Below are positions 42,442 through 50,944 of a stretch of 64,000 bases of DNA, in pieces (the first letter of the stretch is position 1; each line of letters starts with the position of its first letter). A model generated the notes under the pieces. The model had not been told where the DNA came from, did no database searches, and saw nothing but the letters and a program-made list of their open reading frames with translations. Source of the stretch: WJMT01 sp964456985 (GTDB lineage Bacteria; Acidobacteriota; Aminicenantia; Aminicenantales; Aminicenantaceae); the NCBI GenBank assembly GCA_964456985.1, contig CAYWDH010000001.1, forward strand, positions 1 to 64,000, given 5' to 3'. A program made the position numbers and the translations under genes.

Positions 42442-42844
42442 GGATGGTCCCTCCTTTTTTAACTTTCACAAAAATCCCTCTCTCCGGCATAATGCACCGC
42501 CCTGCTTTGTAAAAGATCTCACAGGGTTCGGGGCATTCTTTGCCAATTTGAGTGACTTCCATTTCCGCTTCCCCGATAAAAATCTGCCCGCCGACGTTCG
42601 CCTTTGTCCAATCCATCCCGCGAGTAACAACATTTTCAGCAAAATCACCGGGTTTAAATTCCAATCCCTCTGCTTCCATCTCCTCGATATCTTCAGCTGC
42701 CAGAAAAGAGACCTGCCTGTGCCCGTGGCCGGCATGGGCATCCCCTTTGATCCCAGAATCTTTGACCAGCTCCGCCTTCTCAATGAGTTTCTTCTGCTGC
42801 CCTCTTTTTTTAGACAAACAAACCGCTTCAACTGTGAATCTCAC
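42407..42844 (-). CDS. MOSC-domain protein
   Basis: A 145-residue protein consisting of one MOSC domain, a beta-barrel found in molybdenum cofactor sulfurases and in MogA fusions. Typical parts are VEAVCLSKKRGQQK, DSGIKGDAHAGHGHRQVSFLA, GDFAENVVTRGMDW and IGKECPEPCEIFYKAG with conserved Cys. It could handle the cofactor or its sulfur. Here it overlaps both neighbours: 17 bases with moaC upstream and 35 bases with mog downstream. In some bacteria MOSC and MogA domains are fused into one protein; this overlap may be a split form. Confidence 0.9.
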   Translation of the reverse strand: MRFTVEAVCLSKKRGQQKKLIEKAELVKDSGIKGDAHAGHGHRQVSFLAAEDIEEMEAEGLEFKPGDFAENVVTRGMDWTKANVGGQIFIGEAEMEVTQIGKECPEPCEIFYKAGRCIMPERGIFVKVKKGGTIHAGDRGHYRIG

Positions 42845-43283
42845 TTTTTGTCTTCTCCTTAACCATTATATCCGTAATTCTCATCTCTTTATCCACCGCT
42901 TTACACATATCATAGATGGTTAAAGCTGCCGCAGAAACAGCGGTCAAAGCCTCCATCTCAATGCCTGTTTTCCAGTCACAGGAGGCTGAAGCGATGATAT
43001 CAATACTGTCTTTCTTGACATCAAAATCAATATCAATCTTATATATGGGTATATTATGACAGAGAGGAATGAGCTCAGAGGTCTTTTTGGCTGCCTGGAT
43101 CCCGGCGATCCGGGCTACTCCCAACACTTCTCCTTTTCTTATACTCTGTTCCTTTATCAACCGGACTGTCTCTGATCTGAGATAAATCCGGCCCTGAGCT
43201 ACCGCTTCGCGATGCACTGTTTTCTTCGCTCCGATATCTACCATCCTTGCTTTTCCTTTTTCTGTCACATGCGTGAGTTTCAT
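42828..43283 (-). CDS. moaC: Cyclic pyranopterin monophosphate synthase MoaC
   Basis: A 151-residue enzyme that converts the MoaA product to cyclic pyranopterin monophosphate. Conserved segments are VAQGRIYLRSET, GVARIAGIQAAKKTSELIPLCHNIPI, the GIEMEALTAVSAAALTIYDMCKAVD helix and the final ITDIMVKEKTKSE region. The SELIPLCH and GIEMEAL motifs are active-site elements. It begins 1 base after the end of moaA and overlaps the MOSC gene, so translation is coupled. Length is normal. Confidence 0.97.
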   Translation of the reverse strand: MKLTHVTEKGKARMVDIGAKKTVHREAVAQGRIYLRSETVRLIKEQSIRKGEVLGVARIAGIQAAKKTSELIPLCHNIPIYKIDIDFDVKKDSIDIIASASCDWKTGIEMEALTAVSAAALTIYDMCKAVDKEMRITDIMVKEKTKSEIHS

Positions 43284-43284
43284 T

Positions 43285-44091
43285 CTATCCTCCTATTTCC
43301 CAGTTTCCCCTTCTTGTTCCGTTCTGCCCTAAAGCCGGTTTTCTTTGAACCGCCAGACGAATACCTGATTCAATATCATTAAAATCCACAGGGATTTCGT
43401 GCTCTGAAAAAAGGCACGGCTTGAACATCCCGTCCGCAGTGATCCGTATCCGGTTGCACTTTGTGCAGTCCGGGGGGCGCTCTGCTTCGTAATGATATCC
43501 GGCTTTTAAACGCGAATCTAAGGAATAATGGTTGATTCTTTGAAGGACAAGCTCCTTTTTCTGGCAAAATTCAAACATCTGATCGATCTCATCCGTATTA
43601 AATCCGGGGATCAGTACCATATTGATTTTTGTGCCTGAAAATCCTGCTTTTTTTACTGCTTCGATTCCTTCAAAGACTTTTTGAATATCGCCTCCCCGTG
43701 TAAGCTCTCTGTACCTTTCCGGATCCAGAGTATCCAGAGAAATATTCACTCTTGAGAGACCAGCCTTTCTAAGCTCCTGGGCCAGCGGAGCCAGAAGAGT
43801 CCCGTTTGTGGAAAGACACAGTTCTTTGATTCCTCTTATTTCCTTCAATATCTTAACAAGATGAGCGATGTTCTTCCTGACCAGAGGCTCCCCGCCGGTA
43901 AGTCTTACTTTCCATATTCCCATTCCGGAAGCCACCCGGCATATCTCAGCGATCTGCTCCAAAGTCAGTATCTCATCATGAGATTTCAGTTTTACACCTC
44001 GAGCCGGCATACAGTATGTACATCTGAGATTGCACCGATCTGTAACAGATATCCGTAAATAAGTAATTTCCCGATTAAATCTGTCTAACAT
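43285..44091 (-). CDS. moaA: GTP 3',8-cyclase MoaA (short form)
   Basis: A radical SAM enzyme that starts molybdopterin synthesis from GTP. The SAM cluster motif CNLRCTYC (Cys20, 24, 27), the LTGGEPL segment and the C-terminal cluster ligands Cys209, Cys212 and Cys226 in DCTKCNRIR and FKPCLFSEHE are all present. The conserved terminal Gly-Gly also remains. At 268 residues it is about 50 shorter than usual MoaA, with the loss in the segment between the barrel and the second cluster (around 185-205). It could still be active, since all ligands are kept. It overlaps the moeA gene by 17 bases. Confidence 0.92.
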   Translation of the reverse strand: MLDRFNREITYLRISVTDRCNLRCTYCMPARGVKLKSHDEILTLEQIAEICRVASGMGIWKVRLTGGEPLVRKNIAHLVKILKEIRGIKELCLSTNGTLLAPLAQELRKAGLSRVNISLDTLDPERYRELTRGGDIQKVFEGIEAVKKAGFSGTKINMVLIPGFNTDEIDQMFEFCQKKELVLQRINHYSLDSRLKAGYHYEAERPPDCTKCNRIRITADGMFKPCLFSEHEIPVDFNDIESGIRLAVQRKPALGQNGTRRGNWEIGG

Positions 44092-45244
44092 GGACTTTTT
44101 TCCCTTGCCGCAGTTCTCTCACTCCCTTTGGAATGCATAAAAGCGCATTGGCACTGGTAAGAGCATGCATATGGGCCGAGCCGTGATAAGGAAGCCTTTT
44201 TACTGCTCCTTCCCTGTAATCGACAGGTATGAAAAAAGCCCGCGAGGTCTTTCTTCTCCGTATGCTCTCTTTCAATACCCCGGAAAGAAAAAGAGGCTCA
44301 TATCTATGGCCCATTAAACTCATTAAAAAGGGATTTATGAAGAGCTCAAACACAACAAAAGTGGAAACCGGATTTCCCGGAACACCAAACACATATTGAT
44401 TTCCTTTTGTTCCGAACACAGTGGGTTTTCCGGGTTTAATAGCCACTTTTTCAAAATGGAGTGCAAAGCCAAGTTTTTTGAAAACATGAGGGACATAATC
44501 AAAATCTCCCATAGACACGCCTCCGGATACGAGCAGCACATCGCAGCGTTCCATGAAATCTCGGACTGCCTTTTTTATTTTATCCGGATCATCCAAAACC
44601 ATCTGCCGGTCGACCAATCGAACACCTGCCCGCTTTACTTGGGCTGATAAGGAATAAGAATTACTGTCATAAATCTGGCTTTGTTTGATCTTCTCCCCCG
44701 GAGGCACAATCTCTGAACCGGTTGAGATAACTCCTACGCGGGGTTTTTTATACACTGTGACTTTATCCAATCCCATAGAAGCTAAAACTCCTACTTCCTG
44801 AGGCCTTATTCTTATTCCTCTGTCTAAGACTCTATCTCCCTTTTTGATATCCTCTCCGGCAGCACATATGTTCTTATTTGTCTCCCTTCCTGTAACAAAT
44901 ATGTAACCGTCCTTTTCCTCGGTCATCTCTTTCATAATGACCCTGTCCGCTGCATCGGGGACGATTCCCCCTGTCATTATCTTGGCGCACTCACCTCGAT
45001 GAACTCTTTTCTGTGGTGATTTTCCAGCCGGAACGGTCTCAATGACCTTGAATTTTTCCGACGGGTCATCTGAAATCACAGCATATCCATCCATAGCTGA
45101 CTTATTAAAAGGAGGAATATTGATGGGAGAGATAATATCCTGGGCCAAAATCCGCTCCCCCGCTTTATCCAAAGGCACTGTTTCCGTCTCTGTCCTTACC
45201 GGGACCTCATTCAATATCTTCTGAGCTTCTTCAAGTAAGATCAT
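44075..45244 (-). CDS. moeA: Molybdopterin molybdenumtransferase MoeA
   Basis: A 389-residue protein that inserts molybdate or tungstate into adenylated molybdopterin. Typical segments are PPFNKSAMDGYAV, KIMTGGIVPDAADRVI, GVISTGSEIVPPGE with the catalytic Asp region YDSNSYSLSAQ, LLVSGGVSMGDFDYVP and FGVPGNPVSTFVVFELF. The C-terminal domain is shorter than in proteins with an extra binding domain. It lies 10 bases after the transporter ATPase gene and overlaps moaA. The shared operon with an oxyanion importer fits import-coupled cofactor synthesis. Confidence 0.97.
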   Translation of the reverse strand: MILLEEAQKILNEVPVRTETETVPLDKAGERILAQDIISPINIPPFNKSAMDGYAVISDDPSEKFKVIETVPAGKSPQKRVHRGECAKIMTGGIVPDAADRVIMKEMTEEKDGYIFVTGRETNKNICAAGEDIKKGDRVLDRGIRIRPQEVGVLASMGLDKVTVYKKPRVGVISTGSEIVPPGEKIKQSQIYDSNSYSLSAQVKRAGVRLVDRQMVLDDPDKIKKAVRDFMERCDVLLVSGGVSMGDFDYVPHVFKKLGFALHFEKVAIKPGKPTVFGTKGNQYVFGVPGNPVSTFVVFELFINPFLMSLMGHRYEPLFLSGVLKESIRRRKTSRAFFIPVDYREGAVKRLPYHGSAHMHALTSANALLCIPKGVRELRQGKKVHVRQI

Positions 45245-45254
45245 TTTTCCTCCC

Positions 45255-46265
45255 CTAGTGCAAAAAAACTTTTACAGCCGCTGTTTTAAAAGTCGCCCAA
45301 ATCCGGGTTCCTGCCCTGAGCCTCATTTCCTTGAAAGACGGATAGGTGATATCCACATAAAGCAAAACCCCAATGTCTACAACAACCTCCATGTGATTGG
45401 TCCGTTTGATGCCTTTGACCACTTTGCCGGAAAAGGAATTGCGGGCCGATGATTCCAATTTGGCTCTGGATAGCAGGATATCATTTGACCGCACAGCGAT
45501 ATGGGCTTTTTCCGCTTCTTTTTCAGTGGTCATGATGGGAATCCCGTCAATATCCATTATATAATCTTTTATCCGGCCCGAAAAAACATTTTTATACCCT
45601 AAAAAATCAGCTGCTTTCTTTGAGATCGGGTGGTTAAACACTTTTTCCGGAGTGTCTTTCTGTATCAACTGTCCTGAAAAAAGAAGCCCGATCCTGTCTC
45701 CCATAGCCAGGGCTTCTTCAAAGTCATGCGTTACATGAACCACAGTCGGATTGTCCTTTTTGTGAATGTTGAGGATCAAACGCTGTATCTGCGTCTTTGT
45801 GCTCAGGTCCAGAGCTGCGGTGGGCTCATCCAAAAGGTAGACATCTGGCTGCATCACCATGGCCCTGGCAATGGCAGCCCTCTGTTTTTCCCCTCCTGAA
45901 AGCGTCTTGATATCACGCGACAGAAGGTTTTCAATCCCCAACTGCTCGCTTACACTCTCAACCTGAGTTTTGATGACCTGTTTCTTCTCTTTTCTAATGG
46001 TCAGGCCGTATGCGATATTTTGAAACACATTCATATGGGGAAAAAGCATATAATCCTGGTAGATCAATCCTGTCCTCGATCGATCCAAGCCTGTTATTTT
46101 CCCTGAATCCGGAGACTCCAACCCGGCCATCATCTCCAGAAGCAGTGTCTTACCCGCTCCACTGGGCCCTAGGATCACAAAATACTCTCCGAGACTCACT
46201 TCCAGAGAAAAGTCCTGGATATGAAAATCCCCGTAGTTTTTGTTCACTCTCTCTAGTTTGATCAC
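45255..46265 (-). CDS. wtpC: Molybdate/tungstate ABC transporter ATP-binding protein
   Basis: A 336-residue ATPase of the ModC/WtpC group. Walker A GPSGAGKTLLLEMMAG is near residue 33, the signature is TLSGGEKQRAAIARAMV and Walker B is VYLLDEPTAALD. A C-terminal TOBE-like domain (about 260-336) includes AHIAVRSNDILLS, which can bind oxyanions. It powers uptake through the permease encoded just upstream, with which it overlaps by 4 bases. It is part of the minus-strand block under a Moco/Tuco-type riboswitch. Confidence 0.93.
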   Translation of the reverse strand: MIKLERVNKNYGDFHIQDFSLEVSLGEYFVILGPSGAGKTLLLEMMAGLESPDSGKITGLDRSRTGLIYQDYMLFPHMNVFQNIAYGLTIRKEKKQVIKTQVESVSEQLGIENLLSRDIKTLSGGEKQRAAIARAMVMQPDVYLLDEPTAALDLSTKTQIQRLILNIHKKDNPTVVHVTHDFEEALAMGDRIGLLFSGQLIQKDTPEKVFNHPISKKAADFLGYKNVFSGRIKDYIMDIDGIPIMTTEKEAEKAHIAVRSNDILLSRAKLESSARNSFSGKVVKGIKRTNHMEVVVDIGVLLYVDITYPSFKEMRLRAGTRIWATFKTAAVKVFLH

Positions 46266-47014
46266 TTTTTGTCCCCCACTACTCTTAAAATCACAAAGAT
46301 CACCAGTGTGATTATAATCAGGACCGCTGTGGCCGGAGCTGCATAATCAAGACCAAAATTCTGGAAGCGCTCAAAAATCAGAACCGGTGCTGTCATAGGA
46401 TGATAAGCCAGAATCACCACGGCTCCGAACTCAGAAATCCCGCGTGCCCACATCATGATAGACCCTGAGACGATCGATTTTTTGGCCATGGGAAGGCTTA
46501 TAGTAGTAAACGCTTTCCAGGGGGAAGCTCCTAAGGAAACGGCTGTTTTCTCATAACGCACATCTATCATCTTGAATCCTTCTTTAGCGCTGTTCACAAG
46601 AAAAGGCAGGGACACAAACAGCATACCAATGGATACAGCCGCTTCTGTGCCTGGTATGGAAATCCCTGTGATCCGGGTAAATACCGACTCTCTCCCCCAC
46701 ACCATCAGAAGTGCAATGCCTGCGGCTGTATGGGGAATAACAACCGGGATATCAATGAGCCCTTCGATTATTTTTTTGCCAAAAAACTTGTGTCTGGCCA
46801 GGACAAAACTCAAAGGGATCCCTAAAACCAGGGCGACCAGGGTCGCCCATAAAGAAGCTCTTAAGGTCAACAAAATAGAACTCATAAGCTCCTTCTCCCC
46901 GAGAGCGCTGCCAGCCTCCGAAGGGGTGACCGAGAAAATCATCCGGAAGATAGGCACAATGATAAAAAGAACCAGCAGGGTTCCTAAAAGATAAAAAAGG
47001 GGGTTGACTTTCAT
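46262..47014 (-). CDS. wtpB: Molybdate/tungstate ABC transporter permease
   Basis: A 250-residue permease with about six membrane helices. The coupling loop is visible as EKTAVSLGASPWKAFTTISLPMAKKSI, and the segment VVIPHTAAGIALLMVW is typical of ModB/WtpB proteins. It moves the oxyanion across the inner membrane. It starts 1 base after the binding-protein gene and overlaps the ATPase gene by 4 bases, so the three are coupled. Confidence 0.93.
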   Translation of the reverse strand: MKVNPLFYLLGTLLVLFIIVPIFRMIFSVTPSEAGSALGEKELMSSILLTLRASLWATLVALVLGIPLSFVLARHKFFGKKIIEGLIDIPVVIPHTAAGIALLMVWGRESVFTRITGISIPGTEAAVSIGMLFVSLPFLVNSAKEGFKMIDVRYEKTAVSLGASPWKAFTTISLPMAKKSIVSGSIMMWARGISEFGAVVILAYHPMTAPVLIFERFQNFGLDYAAPATAVLIIITLVIFVILRVVGDKK

Positions 47015-47015
47015 C

Positions 47016-47966
47016 CTAATCGTTTCTAAAAAAACGCCTTAATTCCTGAGGAAGCTTTTCAAAATAATCTATCCCTGGTGGAATGATTTCAGGCTGTCCG
47101 CTCTTTGCCATAACTTCCTTTCCCTTATCACTTAGAACAAATGATACAAATTTCACACCCAGTTCAGGATGAGCCGCTGTTTTAGGCACAGTGATCCCAT
47201 ACACCATGGGAGCTCCTTTTCTGGATATGGTCTCACCCGGCTTTTTTCCGCTGAGCTCTACACTCACCTCCTGGTAAAGATGATTCATCTCTGGAGATTT
47301 GAGATTGATCTCATCCGGAAGAAGAACAGATTTCCCATTGTGCTGTTCCGCTACACTGCGGTAGATGAAAATATAATCCAGTTCTCCGCTTTCGAGAAGA
47401 GCCAGCAGGTCGACTTCTTTGGGACGGATATTTTTTTCCGGACAGTTTCTCACAAGCTCTTTATAAAGACCCGGTTTTCCATAATGCTTCTCCGCCAGTT
47501 TCCAGCAGAGTATGGTGCGGTATCCGCAGGGATCGGCATCAGGGTTTGAATGCCCGTACCACACATCATCCCTAAGCAGTATCTCATACCAGTTTTCCGA
47601 ATTAATCTCTTCGGAATACCGGCTCTCCTTCCTGTACATGATCACCATTTCATTGGATGTAAAATCAATACAGTAATCCGCATATTCGGGAATAAGAAGA
47701 GTTTGTATCACCGCAGAATCCGCAGAGGTCATCACATCAGCTTGACTGTTGAGCTCTGTTATCTTCCGTGCACAGATCCGACTTCCCGCAGCCTCCCTTC
47801 TGACAATAATATCCGGATTCTGCTTCATGAATTCTTCAGCCATGTGCTTGAACGGCACTGAAAGAGAACCAGCATGGAGGACCAGAAGTTCCTGTTTTTC
47901 TTTATTTCCACAGTGAAGCGTGAAAAGAAATCCCAGCATCAGAACAGATAAAAATACTTTTCTCAT
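47016..47966 (-). CDS. wtpA: Tungstate/molybdate-binding lipoprotein WtpA
   Basis: A 316-residue binding protein with a lipoprotein signal (LFTLHCG, Cys about 19). The opening LLVLHAGSLSVPFKHMAEEF and the later AAGSRICARKITELNSQADVMTSAD segment are the WtpA/ModA pattern for oxyanion binding. The wording with HAGSLS and SNPDADPCGYRT is closer to WtpA (tungstate-preferring) than to ModA, but specificity is inference. It is the first gene of the molybdenum block, about 40 bases after the predicted riboswitch. The Shine-Dalgarno sequence before it is weak (AAAAGA). Confidence 0.93.
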   Translation of the reverse strand: MRKVFLSVLMLGFLFTLHCGNKEKQELLVLHAGSLSVPFKHMAEEFMKQNPDIIVRREAAGSRICARKITELNSQADVMTSADSAVIQTLLIPEYADYCIDFTSNEMVIMYRKESRYSEEINSENWYEILLRDDVWYGHSNPDADPCGYRTILCWKLAEKHYGKPGLYKELVRNCPEKNIRPKEVDLLALLESGELDYIFIYRSVAEQHNGKSVLLPDEINLKSPEMNHLYQEVSVELSGKKPGETISRKGAPMVYGITVPKTAAHPELGVKFVSFVLSDKGKEVMAKSGQPEIIPPGIDYFEKLPQELRRFFRND

Positions 47967-48005
47967 ATCTTTTCTTTTTTAGAATTATGAAACGACCTTA
48001 AAATC

Positions 48006-48107
48006 GATGGGATTCTCCTTTCCAATCCGGGAGGCAAAACCGTTTCCCGTTTTACCCTATCGGCTTAAAGGCATAGTCCCTACCTTAGCACTTTAAGCTC
48101 GGAGAAC
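48006..48107 (-). promoter_or_regulatory. Moco/Tuco-type riboswitch
   Basis: On the minus strand the leader begins TTCTCC and ends GGAGAA, forming a closing stem. Inside are a perfect 8-bp stem (GCTTAAAG / CTTTAAGC), an 8-bp hairpin (GGTAAAAC / GTTTTGCC) and the segment GCCTCCCG-GATTGGAAAGGAGA. That last segment matches the Moco riboswitch core known from the E. coli moaA leader (GCCTCCCG...TGGAAAGGTG). The leader is short, which would fit the P3-less form proposed for tungsten cofactor, but I cannot decide. It precedes an oxyanion importer and cofactor genes, the expected context. Confidence 0.85.
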
Positions 48108-48110
48108 TCA

Positions 48111-48140
48111 ATCATAATAAAAAAGAATATTTCAGTCAAA
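48111..48140 (-). promoter_or_regulatory. Predicted promoter of molybdenum block
   Basis: On the minus strand TTGACT (48135-48140), 18 bases, TATGAT (48111-48116). This is the same architecture as the promoter at 40745-40774. Transcription should start about 48104, which coincides with the 5' end of the riboswitch. Confidence 0.7.
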
Positions 48141-48245
48141 CAGGGATCCGGAGCCATACTCCCTGCCAAGTCTGATATAAAGAATCTTCCTTCTAAATGA
48201 TGCCCCTTTCAACTGAGATGGAAGAGGACTGAGCCGTATTTTCTT

Positions 48246-50654
48246 CTATTTCACTCTTATTTCCAAGATCCCGGCTGAATAATCGGGCTGGCACTTAAGC
48301 TCCACGCGAAGAGCTTCAGTCTGAACCGGTCTGAACGTAACTGCATTGTATTGATCCTTTTTGACCTCATAAGAAGTTTGGTTCTCTACTGGTTCCCAAT
48401 TTCCCTGTTTTCTGATCAGGACCTTCCATGACTCTGGAATCCTGCATTCACCACGTCCTGTATCATCAAACCAGTATACCTCGACTTGAGATACTGTTTC
48501 CGGCTTCTGCAGATCAAACTGGATCCATTCTTCTGTCCCCTTATTGGGCCACCAGTGAAGATAAGGAATAGAATGATCGTTTGAATTTTTGGGCTCTCTC
48601 CGGTCATTGACTGGAAAGCCGTCCTTATCCCCTGACACCGTTACTTGACTCTGTGAGGCTATGGTGGGCTGAGGCACAGGCCGGGCTTTTTCTTGAGTGC
48701 GTGCCAGCCAGACCATCATTTCCCCTTTTCCCCTGTGCGCCCAGGAATAATAAGGTATTGCCGTGAAATTTTGCTTCCGGCTTAAAACTTCTCCTTCAGA
48801 GCCTTCGTAAAGACCCTGGGCCTCAGCTTCTATCACAGAAACTCCGTCAAAGAAATCAGGCCTGTAGTCTGAACGGAGCTCAACATCATCGGGCAAAACA
48901 AGATTGCTGACATGTCCGCCGTTATACTCCCATTCCGCACAAAATACAATAGGACCTCTTTGAAAGCTGACTTTTCCTGTATCTTCCGCAACATTCTCAT
49001 TGCTCAGGACTCTTCTTACGGGCATGGGAAATTGAATCTCTATCTGATCCCCATTCTTCCACACTTTTTCTATAACGGCATAACCTTTTTCTGTTTTAAG
49101 CGTCATTTCTTCTCCGTTTAATTTAAGAGAGACTCTATCTTCATTATCCTTATAAAAGTGGTACAGGTCACCGGGAACAGGTTTGTTCTGGGTCCACCCC
49201 GGAATCCTTACAGCCATGCAAAATCTCTCCTCCTTCTCAGGAAAAACAGTGACCTTCACATCACCTTCCCATGGATATCGGGTCTCCTGCTCCACTCTAA
49301 TGGTTTGATCTTTCATCTCCACCTGGGCATTACAGGAAGTGAAGAGATTAACATAGATTTTATCCTTGTCTGTGGCCAACACATAACCCGGGACAGAAGG
49401 CATGAATCTCGAGATATTACCGGGACAGCAGGCGCAGGAAAACCAGGGACTTCTCTCGTTCTGACCGTAAGATTCCAAAACATTTTGATAAAAGAAACGG
49501 TCACCTTCCAGAGAAACACCTGAAATGAGTGCGTTATAAAGCACTCTCTCCAGCACATCGATGTATTTTCCCTCCCCATGAAGAAGAAACATCCGGAAGT
49601 TCCAGAGCGCATTTCCTACGGATGCACAGGTCTCGGAATAGGCTGTGGCGTTAGGCAGCTGATAGGCCTTTCCAAAAGCTTCGCCGGCTCCGGTAGCCCC
49701 GATTCCTCCTGTAACGTAAAGTTTTTTATAAACCACATCTTCCCAGATATGGTCAATCGCCTTTATATACTCAGCATTCCCGGTCAGAGAAGCCACATCA
49801 GCCATGCCGGAATACATATATACAGCCCTGACCGCGTGGCCCACAGCCTCTTCCTGTTCCACCACAGGTTTGTGGTCCTGAGAATATCTTCCATAGAGTT
49901 TCCGGTGTTCGCTGTCTCCGCGTTCATCCAGAAAGAATTTGGCTAAATCAAGATACTTTTTATCGCCTGTCACCCTGTACAGCTTGACCAGACCTATCTC
50001 TATCTCCTGGTGTCCCGGAGCTCCTCTTTTTTTATCAGGGCCAAACACTTCAGCCACTAAATCTGCGTTTTTCAAGGCGATATCCAGCAGTGTCCTTTTT
50101 CCTGTGGCCTTGTAATGAGCCACAGCTGCTTCATAAAGATGCCCGGCATTGTAAAGCTCATGTCCCAGGTAGAGATTGGACCATCGGTCTCCCTCGCACC
50201 AGCGCACCGGTGTTTCGGATTTAATGGTTCTTGCTGTATAAAGATAACCGTCTTCTTCTTGCGCTCTTCCGATTATGGATATCAAATCATCCAAATATTT
50301 CTCAAGTTCAGGATCAGGATGCACCTGAAGGGAATAAGAGGCGCCCTCCATGATCTTATATACATCCGAATCGTCAAAGGGATAGACAGTCTGGAATCCC
50401 CCGCTTTTTATTCCTGCGGCTATTCTGAAGTTGTCAATGCGTCCGGTTTCTTCGCACTGTTCAAACGCATAAGGAATGGTCACACGCCGGTTGGTCTCAA
50501 TTCTGGAAGACCAAAACTCATCATTGATACGAACCTGAGTGAAAGGGACCGGCTTTATGGAATAATCTCCGGTCTCTCTGCTTTGGCAGGAACTGTTCAT
50601 AAAAACGAATCCCGCAAAGGTTAAAATCATTAACATAGAGACAGACTTTCTCAT
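48246..50654 (-). CDS. GH127-family beta-L-arabinofuranosidase, exported
   Basis: An 802-residue glycoside hydrolase with a lipoprotein-like signal (Cys23). The GH127 zinc-Cys centre is present: Glu341 and Cys343 in YSETCAS and Cys409-Cys410 in FSCACCPGN, matching the layout of the studied beta-L-arabinofuranosidase HypBA1. A C-terminal stretch (about 675-802) with WWPNKGTEEWIQFDLQKPETVSQVEVYWFDD looks like an F5/8-type carbohydrate-binding domain. It releases arabinofuranose from plant polysaccharides or glycoproteins. It is divergent from a GH51 gene. A second GH127-like protein lies at 57689-59767. Confidence 0.92.
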   Translation of the reverse strand: MRKSVSMLMILTFAGFVFMNSSCQSRETGDYSIKPVPFTQVRINDEFWSSRIETNRRVTIPYAFEQCEETGRIDNFRIAAGIKSGGFQTVYPFDDSDVYKIMEGASYSLQVHPDPELEKYLDDLISIIGRAQEEDGYLYTARTIKSETPVRWCEGDRWSNLYLGHELYNAGHLYEAAVAHYKATGKRTLLDIALKNADLVAEVFGPDKKRGAPGHQEIEIGLVKLYRVTGDKKYLDLAKFFLDERGDSEHRKLYGRYSQDHKPVVEQEEAVGHAVRAVYMYSGMADVASLTGNAEYIKAIDHIWEDVVYKKLYVTGGIGATGAGEAFGKAYQLPNATAYSETCASVGNALWNFRMFLLHGEGKYIDVLERVLYNALISGVSLEGDRFFYQNVLESYGQNERSPWFSCACCPGNISRFMPSVPGYVLATDKDKIYVNLFTSCNAQVEMKDQTIRVEQETRYPWEGDVKVTVFPEKEERFCMAVRIPGWTQNKPVPGDLYHFYKDNEDRVSLKLNGEEMTLKTEKGYAVIEKVWKNGDQIEIQFPMPVRRVLSNENVAEDTGKVSFQRGPIVFCAEWEYNGGHVSNLVLPDDVELRSDYRPDFFDGVSVIEAEAQGLYEGSEGEVLSRKQNFTAIPYYSWAHRGKGEMMVWLARTQEKARPVPQPTIASQSQVTVSGDKDGFPVNDRREPKNSNDHSIPYLHWWPNKGTEEWIQFDLQKPETVSQVEVYWFDDTGRGECRIPESWKVLIRKQGNWEPVENQTSYEVKKDQYNAVTFRPVQTEALRVELKCQPDYSAGILEIRVK

Positions 50655-50720
50655 TGGACTCCTCCTTTAAATTTTCATCATTTTCCAAATAGCTTTTTGA
50701 TTTTACCATATAAGGAAAAT

Positions 50721-50820
50721 CAATCCACCTGAATTATTCACAAGTCAAGGTTAAGGATAGCTTACTGAAATTCAGGTGTGGCTGAAGCGACATTGAAGAT
50801 TTAGCCTTTGGAGTGCTGTG
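50721..50820 (+). repeat. Dispersed intergenic repeat, copy B
   Basis: Best-preserved copy on the plus strand. It contains TTATTCACAAGTCAAGGTT, a GAAATTCAGGT block, TGGCTGAAGCGA and AAGATTTAGCC, matching copy A (1-90, minus) through about 90 bases. It lies between the divergent GH127 and GH51 genes. Confidence 0.65.
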
Positions 50821-50944
50821 TTTGAGGGAACTCGGCAAAGCCGAGCTGTGAGTATGTTTGGCCCACGGACGGGATGAACATTTTACTTGTTTTTTTCGCC
50901 TCTCTAAAATAAACTCAATAACAATTCATAAAGGAGAAAAATAT

